This document shows positions 6,453-13,441 of a stretch of DNA of 13,441 nt, in pieces. Location of the stretch: assembly GCA_020200935.1 (NCBI GenBank), contig JAIVHR010000002.1, positions 1 to 13,441 of the forward strand, in the 5' to 3' direction. The position numbers were made by a program, and so were the translations under genes. The notes under the pieces were generated by a model, which had not been told where the DNA came from, ran no database searches, and saw nothing but the letters and a program-made list of their open reading frames with translations. Each line of letters opens with the position of its first letter. The first letter of the stretch is position 1. The stretch is from Sphingomonadales bacterium (GTDB taxonomy: Bacteria > Pseudomonadota > Alphaproteobacteria > Sphingomonadales > Sphingomonadaceae).

Positions 6453-7583
6453 CTAGCCGACCGTCCCACCCTCGCGGAGCGCTGTTATGGCATCAGCGTC
6501 ATAGCCCAGCTCGCCAAGAATCGCCTCGGTATCCGCGCCGAGCTTGGGCGCCGGTCGCGGCGCGTCGGTCGTCGTGCCCGAATAGCGCGGGGCGGGGGCC
6601 GGATGGATGACGCCGCCGACATCGACGAAGGTACCGCGCGCCTTGTTGTGCGGATGGCCGGGCGCCTCGGCGAGCGACAGCACCGGGGCGAAGCAGATAT
6701 CGGTATGCTCCATGATCGCGCACCATTCGTCGCGCGTTTTGGTCTTGAAGATCCCGGTCAGCCGCTCGGTCAATGCGGGCCATCGGGACTGATCGTTCTG
6801 CGCCGCGAAATCCTCGTCGTCGGTCAGGCCGAGCTTCTCCATCAGCAGCGCGTAGAATTGCGGCTCGATCGAGCCGATCGCGACATGCTTGCCGTCGCTG
6901 GTCTCATAGGCGTCGTAATAATGCGCGCCGGTGTCGAGCCGGTTGACGCCGCGCTCGTCGGCCCAGAAGCCGCCGCCGTAAAAGCCCCAGGTCATCGCCG
7001 AGACGACCGCCGAGCCGTCGGTCATCGCGCAATCGATGACCTGACCGCCGGCTCCGTTCTTCACCGCGAGCAGCGCCGACACCATGCCGAAGGCGAGCAT
7101 CATCCCGCCGCCGCCGAAATCGCCGAGATAGTTGACCGGCGGCACGGGCTTTTCGCCCTTGCGGCCGATCGTGTGGAGCGAGCCCGACAGCGCGATATAG
7201 TTGATGTCGTGGCCGGCATATTCGGCATAGGGCCCGGTCTGGCCCCAGCCCGTCATGCGGCCGTAGACCAGCTTGGGATTGTCTTTCAGAAGGACGTCCG
7301 GCCCGAGGCCCAGTCGTTCGGTGACGCCCGGACGGAAGCCCTCGATCAGCCCGTCGGCCCCTCTGACGAGATCGCGGACAATCGCCACGCCGTCCTCGCT
7401 CTTCATGTCGACGGCGATCGATTTGCGCGAGCGGGCGAGCGGATCGAAGGGCAGGATCGTGCCGCCGATCCGATCGATACGGATCACCTCGGCGCCGTGA
7501 TCGGCGAGCATCATGCCGCAAAAAGGCCCGGGGCCGATGCCGGCCAGTTCGATGATGCGGATGCCGTCGAGCGGACCGGCCAT
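6453..7583 (-). CDS. Alpha-methylacyl-CoA racemase (CaiB/BaiF family III CoA-transferase fold)
   Basis: The enzyme epimerises (2R)- and (2S)-methylacyl-CoA thioesters, which lets methyl-branched acids enter beta-oxidation. Counting from the ATG at 7583, the 376-residue protein has IELAGIGPGPFCGMMLADHG near the N-terminus, GHDINY with His125, NYLGDFGGGG with Asp155, and GSIEPQFY with Glu240. These match the catalytic His126, Asp156 and Glu241 of Mycobacterium tuberculosis MCR, offset by one. The match favours a racemase over a CoA transferase. The start at 7583 is preferred because GGAG (7590-7593) lies six bases upstream, and the protein then begins MAGPLDG like known racemases. An ATG at 7595 would add four residues but has no ribosome-binding site. 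It is convergent with the hydrolase. Confidence 0.9.
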   Translation of the reverse strand: MAGPLDGIRIIELAGIGPGPFCGMMLADHGAEVIRIDRIGGTILPFDPLARSRKSIAVDMKSEDGVAIVRDLVRGADGLIEGFRPGVTERLGLGPDVLLKDNPKLVYGRMTGWGQTGPYAEYAGHDINYIALSGSLHTIGRKGEKPVPPVNYLGDFGGGGMMLAFGMVSALLAVKNGAGGQVIDCAMTDGSAVVSAMTWGFYGGGFWADERGVNRLDTGAHYYDAYETSDGKHVAIGSIEPQFYALLMEKLGLTDDEDFAAQNDQSRWPALTERLTGIFKTKTRDEWCAIMEHTDICFAPVLSLAEAPGHPHNKARGTFVDVGGVIHPAPAPRYSGTTTDAPRPAPKLGADTEAILGELGYDADAITALREGGTVG

Positions 7584-7589
7584 GGCGTT

Positions 7590-7593
7590 CTCC
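7590..7593 (-). promoter_or_regulatory. Ribosome-binding site that decides the racemase start
   Basis: GGAG on the minus strand lies six bases before the ATG at 7583. The alternative ATG at 7595 overlaps this site and has no GGAG-like sequence before it, so the shorter protein is preferred. Confidence 0.6.
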
Positions 7594-7678
7594 ATCGTAT
7601 ACGGGAAAGGAAATTCACCCGCATCTTACAGCCGGGCAGGACCCGGTCCAGCCTCGATAGTCCGTGCCGAAACGGGAT

Positions 7679-7713
7679 AATCTCGACAAGAGCATGGAGA
7701 TGTTGCCGAGATT
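7679..7713. promoter_or_regulatory. Inverted repeat upstream of the sigma factor gene (possible operator)
   Basis: AATCTCG (7679-7685) and CGAGATT (7707-7713) are perfect inverses separated by 21 bases, and end 42 bases before the sigma factor ATG. The position fits an operator or leader hairpin in the divergent gap between the racemase and the sigma factor. A seven-base match in this GC-rich DNA could also be chance. Confidence 0.25.
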
Positions 7714-7755
7714 TGCCTAAGCTGCGTGCGGCAGTACAGTTGGCCGGGGGTGAAA

Positions 7756-8313
7756 ATGGCCGAATTCGAGGTGGCGCAGGCCACCCAGTTGCTTGAAGAA
7801 TGGCGGGCCGGCGACGGGCGTTCGCAGGATCGTCTCATCCAGCTGTTCTATCCCTGGCTGCGGCAGGCCGCTTCCGGCATGCTCGTCAGCGAGCGCCAGG
7901 TCTCGCTGTCCCCCGGAGATCTCGTCCATGAGACCGCGCTGAGACTCATCAAGTCCGAATCGAACGACTGGCGCGACCGGGCGCATTTCCTCGCCGTCGC
8001 CTCTACCGCCATGCGCCGGGTGCTGATCGACCATGTCCGCGCCAAGCAGGCCAACAAGCGCCGGCATCATCGGGTGACCTTGGTGACCAACCTGCAGGAG
8101 CATCCGCAGGCCGATATGCGGGCGTTGCACCATGCCCTGTTGCGGCTGGCGGCGATCGACGAGGTCAAGGCCAATATCGTCGAGATGCGCTATTTCGGCG
8201 GCATGAGCATCGCCGACATCGCCGAGGTCACCGAACTCTCCGATGCGACGGTCAAGCGGCGCTGGGCGGCGGCGCGGGCCTGGCTCCTCGATGCGCTGGA
8301 GCAGGATGTGTGA
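7756..8313 (+). CDS. ECF-type RNA polymerase sigma factor, kinase-linked (ECF43-like / Sigma-70_ECF)
   Basis: This 185-residue sigma factor has region 2 at about residues 25-97 (LIQLFYPWLRQAA, then DLVHETALRLI, then RAHFLAVASTAMRRVLIDHVR) and a basic linker KRRHHR. Region 4 is at about 125-180, with the helix-turn-helix MSIADIAEVTELSDATVKRR. The start ATG 7756 follows a GGGGGTG stretch; GTG 7726 would add ten unconvincing residues. Region 2.2 reads LSPGDLVHET, where typical ECF factors have an acidic DAED-like motif. Ser50, Ser52 and Thr60 lie in or next to it. Its stop overlaps the kinase start (GTGA). Sigma factors with this layout are known to be activated when the partner kinase phosphorylates region 2.2 (Vibrio EcfP/PknT), so control by the downstream kinase is likely. 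No anti-sigma factor gene is seen. Confidence 0.88.
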   Translation: MAEFEVAQATQLLEEWRAGDGRSQDRLIQLFYPWLRQAASGMLVSERQVSLSPGDLVHETALRLIKSESNDWRDRAHFLAVASTAMRRVLIDHVRAKQANKRRHHRVTLVTNLQEHPQADMRALHHALLRLAAIDEVKANIVEMRYFGGMSIADIAEVTELSDATVKRRWAAARAWLLDALEQDV

Positions 8314-10670
8314 GCGCCGACGCCGAGTTCGAACGGCGCGCGCTTGCCCTGCTCGAAGCAGCTTTGGGCGAAGCGGAGGGTGACCGGAGGGGCTGGATCG
8401 AGGCGAATTGCGACGATGACGAGACATTGCGCGCGCGGGTGCTCCATCTGCTGGGTTCGCACGAGCGCGCTGGCGACCGGCTGGCGACGGGTGCGCCCGA
8501 TTTCGAGGAAGCCGAGATCGACCCGCCCGACCGCATCGGCTCCTATCGCGTCGTCGAATTGCTCGGTCAGGGCGGCATGGGCGCGGTGTTCAAGGCGCAA
8601 CGCGATGCCGGCGACTTCGATCACCAGGTAGCGATCAAGCTGATCCGCCCCGGCGTCATGTCCGAGGCGCTGGTCGAGCGGTTCGAACGCGAGAGGCAGA
8701 TCCTCGCCGATCTTTCCCACCCGCACATCGCGCGGCTCTATGACGGTGGCACCACCGAGGACGGCGCGCCCTTCTTCGTGATGGAATATATCGAGGGCGT
8801 TCCGATCACCGAATGGGCGGACAACCGCCATCTCGCGCTTGCCGACCGGCTGGCGATGCTGATCCAGGTCTGCCGCGCGGTCGGCTTCGCGCACCAGAAT
8901 CTGATCGTCCATCGCGATCTGACGCCGAGCAACGTGCTGGTGACCTCCGAAGGCACGCCCAAGCTGATCGATTTCGGCATCGCGCGGCCGCAGGAAGACG
9001 AAGCGGCCGAGGGCGCCAAGGAGCGCGCCACCACGCAGCTCAGCCTGACCCCCGGCTATGCCGCGCCCGAGCGCTATAGCGGTGCCCCGGCGACGACGCT
9101 GACCGACATCTATTCGCTCGGCAAGCTGCTCGACCGACTGGCCGGCGACGATGCCAGGGACGCCGATCTGTCGACGATCATCGCCAGGGCGACGGCCGAC
9201 GATCCCGCCGACCGCTATCCGAGCGCCGGCGCCATGGCGCGCGATATCGAACGCTTTCTCGGCGATTATCCGGTCGAAGCGCGCGAGGCCGGGCGGCGCT
9301 ATATCTTCGGCAAGTTCTTCGCCCGCAATCGCACACCGGTGGTCGCCGGCGCGGCAATGCTGCTGCTGCTGATCGGCGCCTTTGCCGCGACCATCTATGC
9401 CTATTCGCAGGCCGAGCAGCAGCGCGCCCGGGCCGAGGCGCGCTTCGCCGATACCCGCGCGATCGCGCGGTCGCTGATGTTCGACGTGTATGACGAGGTG
9501 AGCCGGGTGCCGGGCTCGGTCCGGGCGCGTTTGCTGATCGCCGATACCGCCCAGCGCTATCTCGAATCGCTCGCCGCCGACGCCGATGCCGATGTCGATG
9601 TGCGCTACGAAGCCGCGCGCGGCCATTTCCGTCTCGCCGAGGTTATCGGTGCGCGCACCGGCGGCGGCAATGTCGGGCTGACCGAGCGCGCGCAGCGTTC
9701 ATACGCGCGCTCGCGGGCGCTGCTCGAACGGCTGCATGCCGACTATCCGGCGCGTCGCGACATCCAGGCTTCGCTCGGCCAGGTGATCGCCGTGATGGCC
9801 GACAGCGCGCTCTTTTCCGACGGCAATTTCGAGACCGCCAAGGCCAATGCGGTCGAAGCGCGCGGATTGCTCGAGGAGCTCCCGGAGCTCGATCCCGACA
9901 GCGCCGGCGCGCTCGCCATGACCTATCTCCATGAAGGCAACGCGCTGGCCTGGGAGGGGGAGCCGGAGCCGGCCGGGGATGTCTATCGTGGCGGGCTCGA
10001 GCTGATAGCGAATATGCCCGCCAATCTCCGCGCGGCAGCCGATGTCAGACGCGCCAGGGCGGAATTGCTGCGCATGATGGGCGCCTATCACGCCTATTTT
10101 CAGCGCCCCGAAGAGGCGCGCCGCGTCCTCGATGAATCGCTGGCCATCCACCGGGCGGTGGCCGAAGCATCCGGCTATGCGCCACGCGACATTTACGGTC
10201 TCGTGACGATCCTTCAAACCGTCGCCCAGGCGGCCTTTGCCGGCGGCGACATCGAACGCGCCGACGCGCTGGCGACCGAAGCGGTCGCCCGGGCACGGCA
10301 GAGCATCGAGGAGGGCCCGGAGGATGCCGGTCCCAAGGAGCTCTTCACCGTCGTCGCCATCTTCAAGGGGCATATCCTGGCAACCCGCGGCCGTGCCGAC
10401 GAGGCTGTCCGGCTGGCGGACGAGGCGATCGCCATGAAGCGGTCGCTGATCCGCCGTTCGGGCAATGTCGTTTCCGGTCCGATGACCTTGGCGGTGCGGT
10501 TGCAGGAGGCATCCGAAGTCTATCTTCTCGCCGGCCGGCGGTCGCGCGCCTGTCCGGTGATGCGCGAAGCGGTCGGTATCATGCGCGATTATCAACGCAC
10601 CGCCGAATTGCCGATCGCCAACCGCACGAACAACCTGGAGCCGATGCTCGCGGCACTGCGCGACTGCTGA
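8310..10670 (+). CDS. Transmembrane serine/threonine protein kinase with TPR-like C-terminal domain
   Basis: This 786-residue protein starts at GTG 8310, overlapping the sigma factor stop. Residues 5-65 form a helical N-terminal segment common in sigma-linked kinases. The kinase domain (78-318) has the Gly loop LGQGGMGAVF (85-94), Lys110 in VAIK, a probable helix-C Glu128, catalytic Asp203, the DFG at 221-223, TPGYAAPE (247-254), TDIYSLG (265-271) and Arg302. One membrane helix spans about 343-365. A charged helix follows (residues 366-395), then about 390 helical residues with TPR-like repeats, presumably extracytoplasmic and sensing or scaffolding. Two oddities stand out. The catalytic loop is HRDLTPSN, with Thr205 where Ser/Thr kinases usually have Lys, and the stretch between TDIYSLG and Arg302 is unusually short. 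Its likely substrate is the upstream sigma factor, and the signal is unknown. Confidence 0.9.
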   Translation: MSADAEFERRALALLEAALGEAEGDRRGWIEANCDDDETLRARVLHLLGSHERAGDRLATGAPDFEEAEIDPPDRIGSYRVVELLGQGGMGAVFKAQRDAGDFDHQVAIKLIRPGVMSEALVERFERERQILADLSHPHIARLYDGGTTEDGAPFFVMEYIEGVPITEWADNRHLALADRLAMLIQVCRAVGFAHQNLIVHRDLTPSNVLVTSEGTPKLIDFGIARPQEDEAAEGAKERATTQLSLTPGYAAPERYSGAPATTLTDIYSLGKLLDRLAGDDARDADLSTIIARATADDPADRYPSAGAMARDIERFLGDYPVEAREAGRRYIFGKFFARNRTPVVAGAAMLLLLIGAFAATIYAYSQAEQQRARAEARFADTRAIARSLMFDVYDEVSRVPGSVRARLLIADTAQRYLESLAADADADVDVRYEAARGHFRLAEVIGARTGGGNVGLTERAQRSYARSRALLERLHADYPARRDIQASLGQVIAVMADSALFSDGNFETAKANAVEARGLLEELPELDPDSAGALAMTYLHEGNALAWEGEPEPAGDVYRGGLELIANMPANLRAAADVRRARAELLRMMGAYHAYFQRPEEARRVLDESLAIHRAVAEASGYAPRDIYGLVTILQTVAQAAFAGGDIERADALATEAVARARQSIEEGPEDAGPKELFTVVAIFKGHILATRGRADEAVRLADEAIAMKRSLIRRSGNVVSGPMTLAVRLQEASEVYLLAGRRSRACPVMREAVGIMRDYQRTAELPIANRTNNLEPMLAALRDC

Positions 10671-10691
10671 CGTCGCGGAGGGTGTTCAGGA

Positions 10692-10767
10692 TGGTGCCGG
10701 ATGTCCGACTCGAACGGACGACCTACCGCTTACAAGGCGGTTGCTCTACCAGCTGAGCTAATCCGGC
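10692..10767 (-). tRNA. tRNA-Thr (anticodon TGT) with encoded CCA
   Basis: The minus strand folds as a standard cloverleaf. The acceptor stem is GCCGGAT with ATCCGGC, and the D arm contains AGCTCAGCTGGTAGAGC. The anticodon stem is ACCGC with GCGGT around the loop CTTGTAA (anticodon TGT), and the T arm is GTCCG TTCGAGT CGGAC. Discriminator A is followed by an encoded CCA at 10694-10692. It lies 21 bases past the kinase stop on the opposite strand and 64 bases downstream of the AbgT gene on the same strand. Confidence 0.95.
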
Positions 10768-10811
10768 CCAAAATCGGCGCTTCCATGCGCGAAATCGGCT
10801 GGGAGGTCCAG

Positions 10812-10826
10812 AGGCCCCCAAGGCCT
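10812..10826 (-). terminator. Weak hairpin just after the AbgT gene (possible terminator)
   Basis: AGGCC and GGCCT arms with a five-base loop lie 6-20 bases past the AbgT stop on the minus strand, before the tRNA. No T-tract follows, so a true intrinsic terminator is doubtful and readthrough into the tRNA is possible. Confidence 0.25.
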
Positions 10827-10831
10827 TGAAC

Positions 10832-12523
10832 TCAGGACAGGCCCGCCGGATCGATGAAAATCTCCGCTCCGGGGCCCGGCGGAATGCCGAGCGCGACCCA
10901 GCCGATGACGAGCAGAATCCCGCCAGCCAGCATCCAGATCGAATAGGGCAGCATCATCGCGGCAAGACTCCCGAGGCCGAAATCCTTCTGCCAGCGCTGG
11001 CAGAAAACGAGGATTAGCGGGAAATACACCATCAGCGGCGTGATGATGTTGGTCGCGCTGTCGCCGACGCGATAGGCGGCGGTGGTCATTTCGGGCGAAA
11101 TGCCGAGCAGCATCAGCATCGGCACGAGCACCGGTGCGAGCAGCGCCCATTTCGCGCTCGCCGAGCCGACGAACAGATTGAGCAGACCGGTGAAGATCAC
11201 CACCAGCGCCAGCAGCAAAGGCGCCGGCAGCGCCAGCGCGCGCAACCCGTCGGCGCCATGCACGGCGATGATCAGCCCGAGATTGGACCAGGCGAACATC
11301 GCGACGAAATGCGCGGCGGCGAAGGCCAGCACGAGATAATAGGCGAGATCGGCCATCGAGTCCGACATCATCTTGACGAGATCGCGATGGTCGCCGATCG
11401 TGCCGGCCGCCGCGCCATAGGCCCACCCCGAAACGAGGAACAACAGGAAGAAGCCGGCGACGAGCGATTGATAGAAGGGCGCCAGCCGCGCTTCGGGCGT
11501 CGCGGCTTCGTCGATCAGCGGCGTACCCGGACCGACGGTAAAGAAAATCCACAGCGCGACGATGCCGAGCGCCGCCCATCCGGCGCGAACCAGGCCGCGC
11601 CGCTGGGCCGCGGCAAGCGGCTGGTCGGCATCGGCGTCGTCGGCGGTGCCGCCGGCCGTTTCGGGTTCGCCACCGCCGATCATCGCCGGATCGCCGCTGT
11701 CGGGCATATCCGACGCATCCGACGTCCGCGCCGCGCCGGCGGCAACCGCCTGCGCGCCGGTCGGAATATAGCGGCCGAGGCGCGGCTCGATCTGCCGGTC
11801 GGTAACGTACCAGATGACCGGCAGGAATATGGCCGTCATCGCCATGATGAAATACCAGTTGCCCGCGATGTTCGCCTGGAAGTCGGGAAACACGGTCTCG
11901 ACCGCGGCTTCGGTGATGCCGAAGAGCAGCGCATCGAGCTGGCCCGGCAGCAGGTTGGCCGAAAAGCCGCCCGACACGCCGGCGAAGGCGGCGGCTATCC
12001 CGGCGATCGGATGGCGGCGTGCGGCGGCGTAGATCACGCCGGCGAGCGGTATCAGCACGACATAGGCGGCGTCGGCGGCGAGGTTGCCGATCATCGCCAC
12101 CAGCGCGACAATCGGCGTCAGCAGGAATTTGGGCGCATCGCGCACGGCGGCGCGCATCGCGCTGCCGAACAGTCCCGATCGTTCGGCGACACCGGCGCCG
12201 AGCATCACCACCAGGACATAGCCGAGCGGATGGAAATGGGTGAAGGTGGCCGGCATCTCGACCCAGAGGCGCTGAATGTTGGCGGGCGAGAGCAGACTTT
12301 CGGCGGCGATCACGCGCGTCGCGCCGGTCGCCTCGTCGATTTCGGTCGGATGGAATGCGGAAGCGCCGGCGAGCGCCGCGATGACGCTGATGACGATGAT
12401 CCCGGCGATCAGATAGAAGAAGATGAAGACCGGGTCGGGCAGCCGGTTTCCGGTCCGCTCGATCCAGCCCAGTACGCCGCGCCGATCGCCGTTCGTTGTG
12501 GTGGTACCGTCGGTATCGGTCAT
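10832..12523 (-). CDS. AbgT family transporter (p-aminobenzoyl-glutamate / antimetabolite type)
   Basis: This 563-residue inner-membrane protein has about a dozen hydrophobic segments and the two AbgT hairpin signatures: GNLAADAAYVVLIPL (146-160) in the first half, and FVGSASAKW with YRVGDSATNIITPLMVY (484-500) in the second. Functional residues reported for MtrF (Ser417, Trp420, Pro438, Arg446, Asp449, Pro457) appear here with a constant offset of 39 as Ser456, Trp459, Pro477, Arg485, Asp488 and Pro496, all conserved. Asp197 in LPGQLDALL may match MtrF Asp193. Family members import p-aminobenzoyl-glutamate or export p-aminobenzoate and sulfonamides, and sequence alone does not decide. An acidic, Gly/Ala-rich linker at about 263-303 separates the halves. 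No folate gene or peptidase is adjacent. The ribosome-binding site before ATG 12523 is weak. Confidence 0.92.
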   Translation of the reverse strand: MTDTDGTTTTNGDRRGVLGWIERTGNRLPDPVFIFFYLIAGIIVISVIAALAGASAFHPTEIDEATGATRVIAAESLLSPANIQRLWVEMPATFTHFHPLGYVLVVMLGAGVAERSGLFGSAMRAAVRDAPKFLLTPIVALVAMIGNLAADAAYVVLIPLAGVIYAAARRHPIAGIAAAFAGVSGGFSANLLPGQLDALLFGITEAAVETVFPDFQANIAGNWYFIMAMTAIFLPVIWYVTDRQIEPRLGRYIPTGAQAVAAGAARTSDASDMPDSGDPAMIGGGEPETAGGTADDADADQPLAAAQRRGLVRAGWAALGIVALWIFFTVGPGTPLIDEAATPEARLAPFYQSLVAGFFLLFLVSGWAYGAAAGTIGDHRDLVKMMSDSMADLAYYLVLAFAAAHFVAMFAWSNLGLIIAVHGADGLRALALPAPLLLALVVIFTGLLNLFVGSASAKWALLAPVLVPMLMLLGISPEMTTAAYRVGDSATNIITPLMVYFPLILVFCQRWQKDFGLGSLAAMMLPYSIWMLAGGILLVIGWVALGIPPGPGAEIFIDPAGLS

Positions 12524-12628
12524 GTCCGTCTGCCTCGTTGCCGGGGCGCCATCATGGTTTCGGCCGGCAAGCTAACTTTGCGCGGCGTTAAGCTTCGCTG
12601 AACGTCGTGGTCACGCAGGTCTGGTGAC

Positions 12629-13441
12629 TCAGGAAACGCCGAAGGTCCAGCCCTCGGTTTGCGCGAGCAAAGCGTCGAGCGCTTTCGGCCGCCATAGCCC
12701 GGCATCGCCGGCGGCATGACGCAGCCAGGCCGCGCCGAGCAGGGCGTCGGTGCTGTGATCGTCATAGCGGTCGATCGGGTCGTGCGGGCGCGAGCCGAGC
12801 GCGGCGAGGGCGGCGTCGAGCGGTTGGCGCGCGCGCAGCTTGGTCGGCCCGGTCAGCCCGGCCCGGCGCGCGGCGAGCGCGGTATAGATCTCGACCAGCA
12901 CGGGCCCGGTTTCGGGCAGCGGATCGAACGGCCAGATCGCGATCCGGCCCGAGAGACGGTGCAGCATCCGCATCCCGGTAAAGCTCGATTTGCCGACCTG
13001 CGAAGCGCCAATCAGGTTGAAGCAGGAGGCGGCGTTGCCGAGCCCCTGCTCGCGGCAGGCCTTCTCGGTGACGCGCAGCCGCCCGAGACCGGGCTCGAAC
13101 AGGTCGCCGACATGCGTTTGGCCCCCGGCATGGCTACGAAAGTGGCGGGCGAGTTCGGGATGGTCGGCCAGCCTCGAAGCCGAAAAATGCGGCTCATCGG
13201 CGCTCAGCCCTTCGACGCAGTTCCAAAGCGCCTTCGCGTCGGCGGGGCTCGCGGACCATTGCGGGAAATAGGCGCCGCAATCGGCGAAGGGCAGGGCGAA
13301 AGAGAAATCGCAGCCGATCAGCAAGTCGGCTTGGTCGGCGATCCTTGCCTCGATCCAGTCGAGCGCCGATCGGCGCGACCAGCCGTCTTCGGACGTGACA
13401 AGGGCGGGAGCATCGGCTCCCGCCCTCGCCATGGCCAGCGC
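12629..13441 (-). CDS. Uncharacterised protein, possibly DUF429/RNase H-like, partial (5' end outside window)
   Basis: The frame is open to the window edge (Ala-Leu-Ala before the ATG at 13432), so that ATG may be internal and the gene probably starts outside. Counting from it, 267 residues are visible. IGCDFSFALPF (39-49) has an acidic residue after a hydrophobic strand. IGASQVGKSSFTGM (141-154), then IWPFDP (166-171) and VLVEIYTALAARR (178-190) follow. DHSTDALLGAAWLR (225-238) is near the end, where Asp225 or Asp229 could complete an acidic cluster. The order of an Asp strand, a Gly-rich loop with Gly-Met, a WPFDP then VEIYP-like strand and a late D-x3-DA helix resembles DUF429-type RNase H-fold proteins. 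The family is a judgement by eye and no function is known. There is no membrane segment. It lies upstream of the AbgT gene on the same strand, 105 bases away. Confidence 0.55.
   Translation of the reverse strand, partial: ALAMARAGADAPALVTSEDGWSRRSALDWIEARIADQADLLIGCDFSFALPFADCGAYFPQWSASPADAKALWNCVEGLSADEPHFSASRLADHPELARHFRSHAGGQTHVGDLFEPGLGRLRVTEKACREQGLGNAASCFNLIGASQVGKSSFTGMRMLHRLSGRIAIWPFDPLPETGPVLVEIYTALAARRAGLTGPTKLRARQPLDAALAALGSRPHDPIDRYDDHSTDALLGAAWLRHAAGDAGLWRPKALDALLAQTEGWTFGVS

Noticed and set aside
11258..12601. A 447-codon plus-strand frame opposite the AbgT transporter
   Set aside because: Low-complexity antisense product; the minus-strand protein has the transporter helices and conserved residues.
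12988..13011. Walker A-like GASQVGKS in the right-edge protein
   Set aside because: It fits GxxxxGKS, but there is no Walker B or other NTPase motif in order, and the surrounding pattern fits an RNase H-like protein better.

Overview
The window is GC-rich with strong G/C third-position bias. It carries short palindromic intergenic repeats with the cores CTGAGCTTGTCGAAG and CCCGCGAAGGCGGG, which I associate with alphaproteobacteria and especially sphingomonads. Gene content fits that: an AMACR-type racemase, an acyl-CoA dehydrogenase with a ferredoxin reductase, an ECF sigma factor paired with a Ser/Thr kinase, and an AbgT transporter. A sphingomonad chromosome is an inference, and no phylogenetic marker in the window proves it.

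Region 1 (1-2870, + strand) is a membrane/polyamine cluster. It holds the C-terminal part of a DUF4178-type membrane protein, a 54-residue membrane or secreted peptide, a DUF350 (YjfL-type) two-helix membrane protein, a spermidine synthase with a multi-TM N-terminal domain, and S-adenosylmethionine decarboxylase (speH). SpeH would make decarboxylated AdoMet for the synthase. The two enzyme genes are abnormal where they join. The synthase stops matching its family about 50-60 residues early, and the speH reading frame follows at once, one base out of frame and with no start codon. Three copies of the first palindromic repeat lie between or after genes of this cluster.

Region 2 (2871-7583) is a small catabolic-looking block. 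An acyl-CoA dehydrogenase and an FAD/NAD ferredoxin reductase form a 4-base-overlap operon on the minus strand. An alpha/beta hydrolase runs the other way, and an alpha-methylacyl-CoA racemase is convergent with it. Together they suggest handling of (methyl-branched) acyl-CoAs, but no substrate can be named. Two further paired palindromes sit in the gaps.

Region 3 (7584-10670, + strand) is a signalling pair. An ECF sigma factor of the kinase-linked type overlaps by 4 bases a 786-residue transmembrane Ser/Thr kinase with a TPR-like C-terminal half. Sigma region 2.2 lacks the usual acidic motif, which recalls sigma factors activated by phosphorylation. The kinase has Thr where the catalytic-loop Lys normally is.

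Region 4 (10671-13441, minus strand) holds a tRNA-Thr(TGT) with encoded CCA, an AbgT-family transporter with its functional residues intact, and a partial uncharacterised protein (possibly DUF429/RNase H-like) running off the right edge. No CRISPR array, insertion sequence, phage gene or rRNA was seen, and no stretch over about 300 bases lacks a gene.
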